From an uncultured Thermoanaerobaculia bacterium (GTDB taxonomy: Bacteria; Acidobacteriota; Thermoanaerobaculia; Multivoradales; Multivoraceae): a DNA stretch of 64,000 nucleotides. The DNA is taken from NCBI GenBank assembly GCA_951812325.1, contig OX638294.1, forward strand, positions 2,024,859-2,088,858, in the 5' to 3' direction. Both the position numbers and the translations under genes were made by a program. The notes under the pieces are model-generated. The model saw only the letters and a list, made by a program, of their open reading frames with translations, ran no database searches and was not told the origin of the DNA. Below, piece by piece: positions 62,345 to 64,000 of the stretch (positions are counted from its first letter, which is position 1; the number at the start of each line of letters is the position of its first letter).

Positions 62345-63201
62345 GACTCACCCCGGTCCGCGGCCGCCAGCACGGTGTTCCGCAGCAGCATCGCCACCGT
62401 GGTCGGCCCCACGCCGCCAAGACGCGGAGTGATCCAGCTCGCCACCTCGCCGACCGACTCGTCGACGTCGGGCAGGAGCTTCCTGCCCGACCAGCTGATG
62501 CCGCCGCTGACGACGACCGCGCCGGGCTTGATCATCTCCGGCTGGACGAATCGCGGCACGCCCAGGGCCGCGACGACGATGTCGGCGCGGCGCGTGAACG
62601 GCGTCACGTCGCGGGCGCCGGTGTGAACGACCGTGACCACGGCGTTGGCGCCCGCCTGCTTCAGGGTCAGCAGGAGGGAGAGCGGACGCCCGAGAGTCGG
62701 ACCGCGGCCCAGGACGACGACCTCGCGGCCGCCGATGTCGATTCCGTAGTGAACGAGCATGGCCTGGATGCCCGCGGGCGTGCAGGGCACCGGCCCGCGC
62801 TCCTGCAGCACGAGCTTCCCCAGGTTGGTCGGGTGCAGGCCGTCCGCGTCCTTCTTCGGGTCCATGCGCGCCAGGGCCGCGTTGAAGTCGAAACCCGCGG
62901 GCACCGGGTGCTGGATGATGTAGGCGTCGATTTCAGGGTCCGCGTTGAAGCGGTCGACGGCGGCCAGGAGTTCGGCCTGGCCGGCGCCCTTCGGAATCGC
63001 AGCGTTGAACGATGCGATCCCCACCTGCTCGCACGCCTCGTGCTTCTTGCGCACGTAGCCGGCGGAGGCCGCGTCGTCGCCGACCAAGATCGTCCCGAGG
63101 CCGGGGCGTGTGCCGGCCTTGCGAAGTTCTTCGACCCGCTCCCCGACTTCGGCGAGTACCGCCTCGGCTACGGGTTGGCCTGCAAGCAATTGAGCTGTCA
63201 T
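62341..63201 (-). CDS. folD: Bifunctional methylene-THF dehydrogenase/cyclohydrolase FolD
   Basis: The 286-residue enzyme interconverts 5,10-methylene-, methenyl- and formyl-THF using NADP. PGLGTILVGDDAASAGYVRK, with Y and K of the YxxxK cyclohydrolase site, is followed by YIIQHPVPAGFDFNAALARM (QxPLP-like, here QHPVP), DPKKDADGLHPTNLGKLVLQ, PCTPAGIQAMLVHYGIDIGG, VVVLGRGPTLGRPLSLLLTL and GGVGPTTVAMLLRNTV. The dinucleotide motif has GRGPTLGRP where most FolD have GRSxxVGxP. ATG 63201 overlaps an upstream small frame; the stop overlaps the M28 gene start. Folate one-carbon housekeeping. Confidence 0.93.
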   Translation of the reverse strand: MTAQLLAGQPVAEAVLAEVGERVEELRKAGTRPGLGTILVGDDAASAGYVRKKHEACEQVGIASFNAAIPKGAGQAELLAAVDRFNADPEIDAYIIQHPVPAGFDFNAALARMDPKKDADGLHPTNLGKLVLQERGPVPCTPAGIQAMLVHYGIDIGGREVVVLGRGPTLGRPLSLLLTLKQAGANAVVTVVHTGARDVTPFTRRADIVVAALGVPRFVQPEMIKPGAVVVSGGISWSGRKLLPDVDESVGEVASWITPRLGGVGPTTVAMLLRNTVLAAADRGES

Positions 63202-63611
63202 TCGTGGATCTCCGTGGCAGCGGCGCCCGATTGCCCGGCGCCTCCGTGGCCGCCCCATTCCTGAACCGGCCCCCTCCGGGGAGGCTCTCCGACGGACGGG
63301 GCGTGCAGGGGTTCGTCGTCGGTGTCGGCCTGCTTGCAACTGTTGGACACCGTCAGGCTCTCCGAGAGACGGGCGCGCAGGGGCTCGTCGCCGGTGTCGG
63401 CCTGCTTGCAATTCTTGGACACCGTCAGGCTCTCCGAGGGACGGGCGCGCAGGGGCACGTCGCCGGTGTCGGCCTGCTTGCAATTCTTGGACACCGTCAG
63501 GTTCTCCGAGGGACGGGCGCTCAGGGGCTCGTCGCCCATCTGCTGGTGGTAGCGGCGGTCGTGGTCGTCGTGGCGATGATCGTCATGGTTCGCGGCGATG
63601 GTGGTCGTCAT
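63198..63611 (-). CDS. Possible small His-rich protein with 24-residue repeats
   Basis: A 137-residue open frame coupled on both sides: its ATG overlaps the end of the His-tailed gene (ATGA at 63608-63611), and its stop overlaps the folD ATG. It starts HDDHRHDDHDRRYHQQMGDE and then has three copies of a 24-residue unit (LTVSKNCKQADTGDEPLRAR plus PSES). The DNA repeat is exactly 72 bp (landmarks 63322, 63394, 63466). There is no recognisable fold. It could be a real metal-binding peptide or simply an open frame through non-coding tandem repeats. Confidence 0.35.
   Translation of the reverse strand: MTTTIAANHDDHRHDDHDRRYHQQMGDEPLSARPSENLTVSKNCKQADTGDVPLRARPSESLTVSKNCKQADTGDEPLRARLSESLTVSNSCKQADTDDEPLHAPSVGEPPRRGPVQEWGGHGGAGQSGAAATEIHE
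63280..63540. repeat. 72-bp tandem repeats upstream of folD
   Basis: GTGTCGGCCTGCTTGCAA recurs at 63322, 63394 and 63466 with exact 72-bp spacing, plus partial flanking units. The period is a multiple of three, so a continuous minus-strand frame exists (see 63198-63611). There are few mismatches between copies. Confidence 0.9.
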
Positions 63612-64000
63612 GGATGGTGCTCGTCATGGCGGTCGTCGTGATGGTGGTGGTCGTCATGGTGGCGGTCGTCATGGCGGTCGTCGTGATGATGGTCGCGGTC
63701 GTCGTGGTGGTGGTCGTGACCATGGGGCCGCTCCGCCAGGCGCCGGGCCAGCTCCTCGATCTCCGGCGCGGCGACGAGTTCCGCCGCCTCGAGCGAATCC
63801 TCGAGGGCCTCCCTCCAGCGCTGCCAGTAGTTCCAGGGCTCCCCGCCCGCCTGCCTCTCCCAGTCGGCTATCCGACCGATCAGCCGCTGTCGGAACGCCT
63901 CCCAGTCGAGACGTCCGGCTTCGACCATGGTCATCGTCAGGCCGAACAACCGGCTTTCCCAGGGTGCGCCGAAGGCCAGTTCCCCGTTGTCACGGGGCGG
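63608..64000 (-). CDS. Nitrile hydratase accessory-like protein with His/Asp tail (5' end outside window)
   Basis: The frame runs off the right edge; its visible start is LAFGAPWESRLFGLTMTMVE, AGRLDWEAFRQRLIGRI, then GEPWNYWQRWREALEDSLEA. The APWE-x-x-x-F-x-L-T start and the YW-x-x-W-x-x-ALE motif match nitrile hydratase accessory (beta-like activator) proteins, which help load cobalt or iron into the enzyme. The last 38 residues are almost only His, Asp and Arg (HDHHHDDRDHHHDDRHDD), a metal-binding tail not usual for the family. Nitrile hydratase subunits may be encoded beyond 64000. Coupled by ATGA to the next frame. Confidence 0.65.
   Translation of the reverse strand, partial: PPRDNGELAFGAPWESRLFGLTMTMVEAGRLDWEAFRQRLIGRIADWERQAGGEPWNYWQRWREALEDSLEAAELVAAPEIEELARRLAERPHGHDHHHDDRDHHHDDRHDDRHHDDHHHHDDRHDEHHP

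Overview
The window is GC-rich bacterial chromosome (roughly 70% G+C by eye) with dense, mostly Gram-negative-type gene content: many lipoprotein and Sec/Tat signals, outer-membrane beta-barrels, a sigma-54 regulator and an ECF sigma factor. DUF3604 proteins, a CBM9/DUF5916 protein, quinoproteins, a PSMA-like M28 peptidase, a PhoD-like phosphatase and FG-GAP proteins together fit Acidobacteriota or a related uncultivated lineage. That assignment is inference; the window holds no rRNA and I saw no tRNA.

Layout. 1-4.4 kb: two divergent DUF3604 proteins around a hairpin-rich tandem repeat. 4.5-11.1 kb: a small ribbon-helix-helix gene, then a tightly coupled metal-transport operon made of a NicO/UreH-like permease, a P1B-type ATPase fused to an HflK-like SPFH domain, an HflC-like protein with a His-rich head, a second HflK-like protein and a small membrane-anchored protein. 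11.3-17.2 kb: two DUF1640-type small proteins (one frameshifted), a Tat-exported PhoD-like phosphatase and a DUF5916 outer-membrane protein. 17.3-25.5 kb: a 19-bp tandem repeat, an FG-GAP lipoprotein and TetR regulator sharing two palindromic operators, and a four-gene operon of unknown secreted proteins. 25.7-33.4 kb: a decayed DUF1214-like gene, two divergent PQQ-type dehydrogenases (one with haem c) and a third DUF3604 lipoprotein. 33.5-35.5 kb: two adjacent toxin-antitoxin modules (MntA/HepT-like and AbiEii/DUF6922-like). 35.8-43.9 kb: sulfatase, msrA, small membrane protein, YbjQ, deoxyhypusine-synthase-like protein, a sigma-54 activator with a near-ideal sigma-54 promoter before the next gene (outer-membrane barrel), and a crotonase. 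44.2-48.2 kb: an ECF sigma/anti-sigma-like/PDZ operon, an aminotransferase remnant and glycyl-tRNA synthetase. 49.1-55.3 kb: a six-gene restriction-modification island (Dcm-like methylase, Vsr, EcoRII-like nuclease, GHKL ATPase and two unknown proteins), visibly less GC-rich than its surroundings. 55.4-64 kb: MFS transporter, alkyltransferase-like protein, formylglycine-generating enzyme, HMG-CoA synthase, M28 peptidase, folD, and a nitrile-hydratase-accessory-like protein with a His tail at the window edge.

How the parts connect. The 4.8-11.1 kb genes look like one membrane assembly coupling metal transport to SPFH scaffolds. The CxPSR sulfatase at 35.8 kb would need the formylglycine-generating enzyme encoded at 57.1 kb. 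The six restriction genes overlap or nearly abut, suggesting one defence operon with a non-canonical ATPase arm. The window is also unusually rich in 60-81 bp tandem repeats at gene ends and in a dispersed hairpin repeat whose stem is preserved by compensatory changes.
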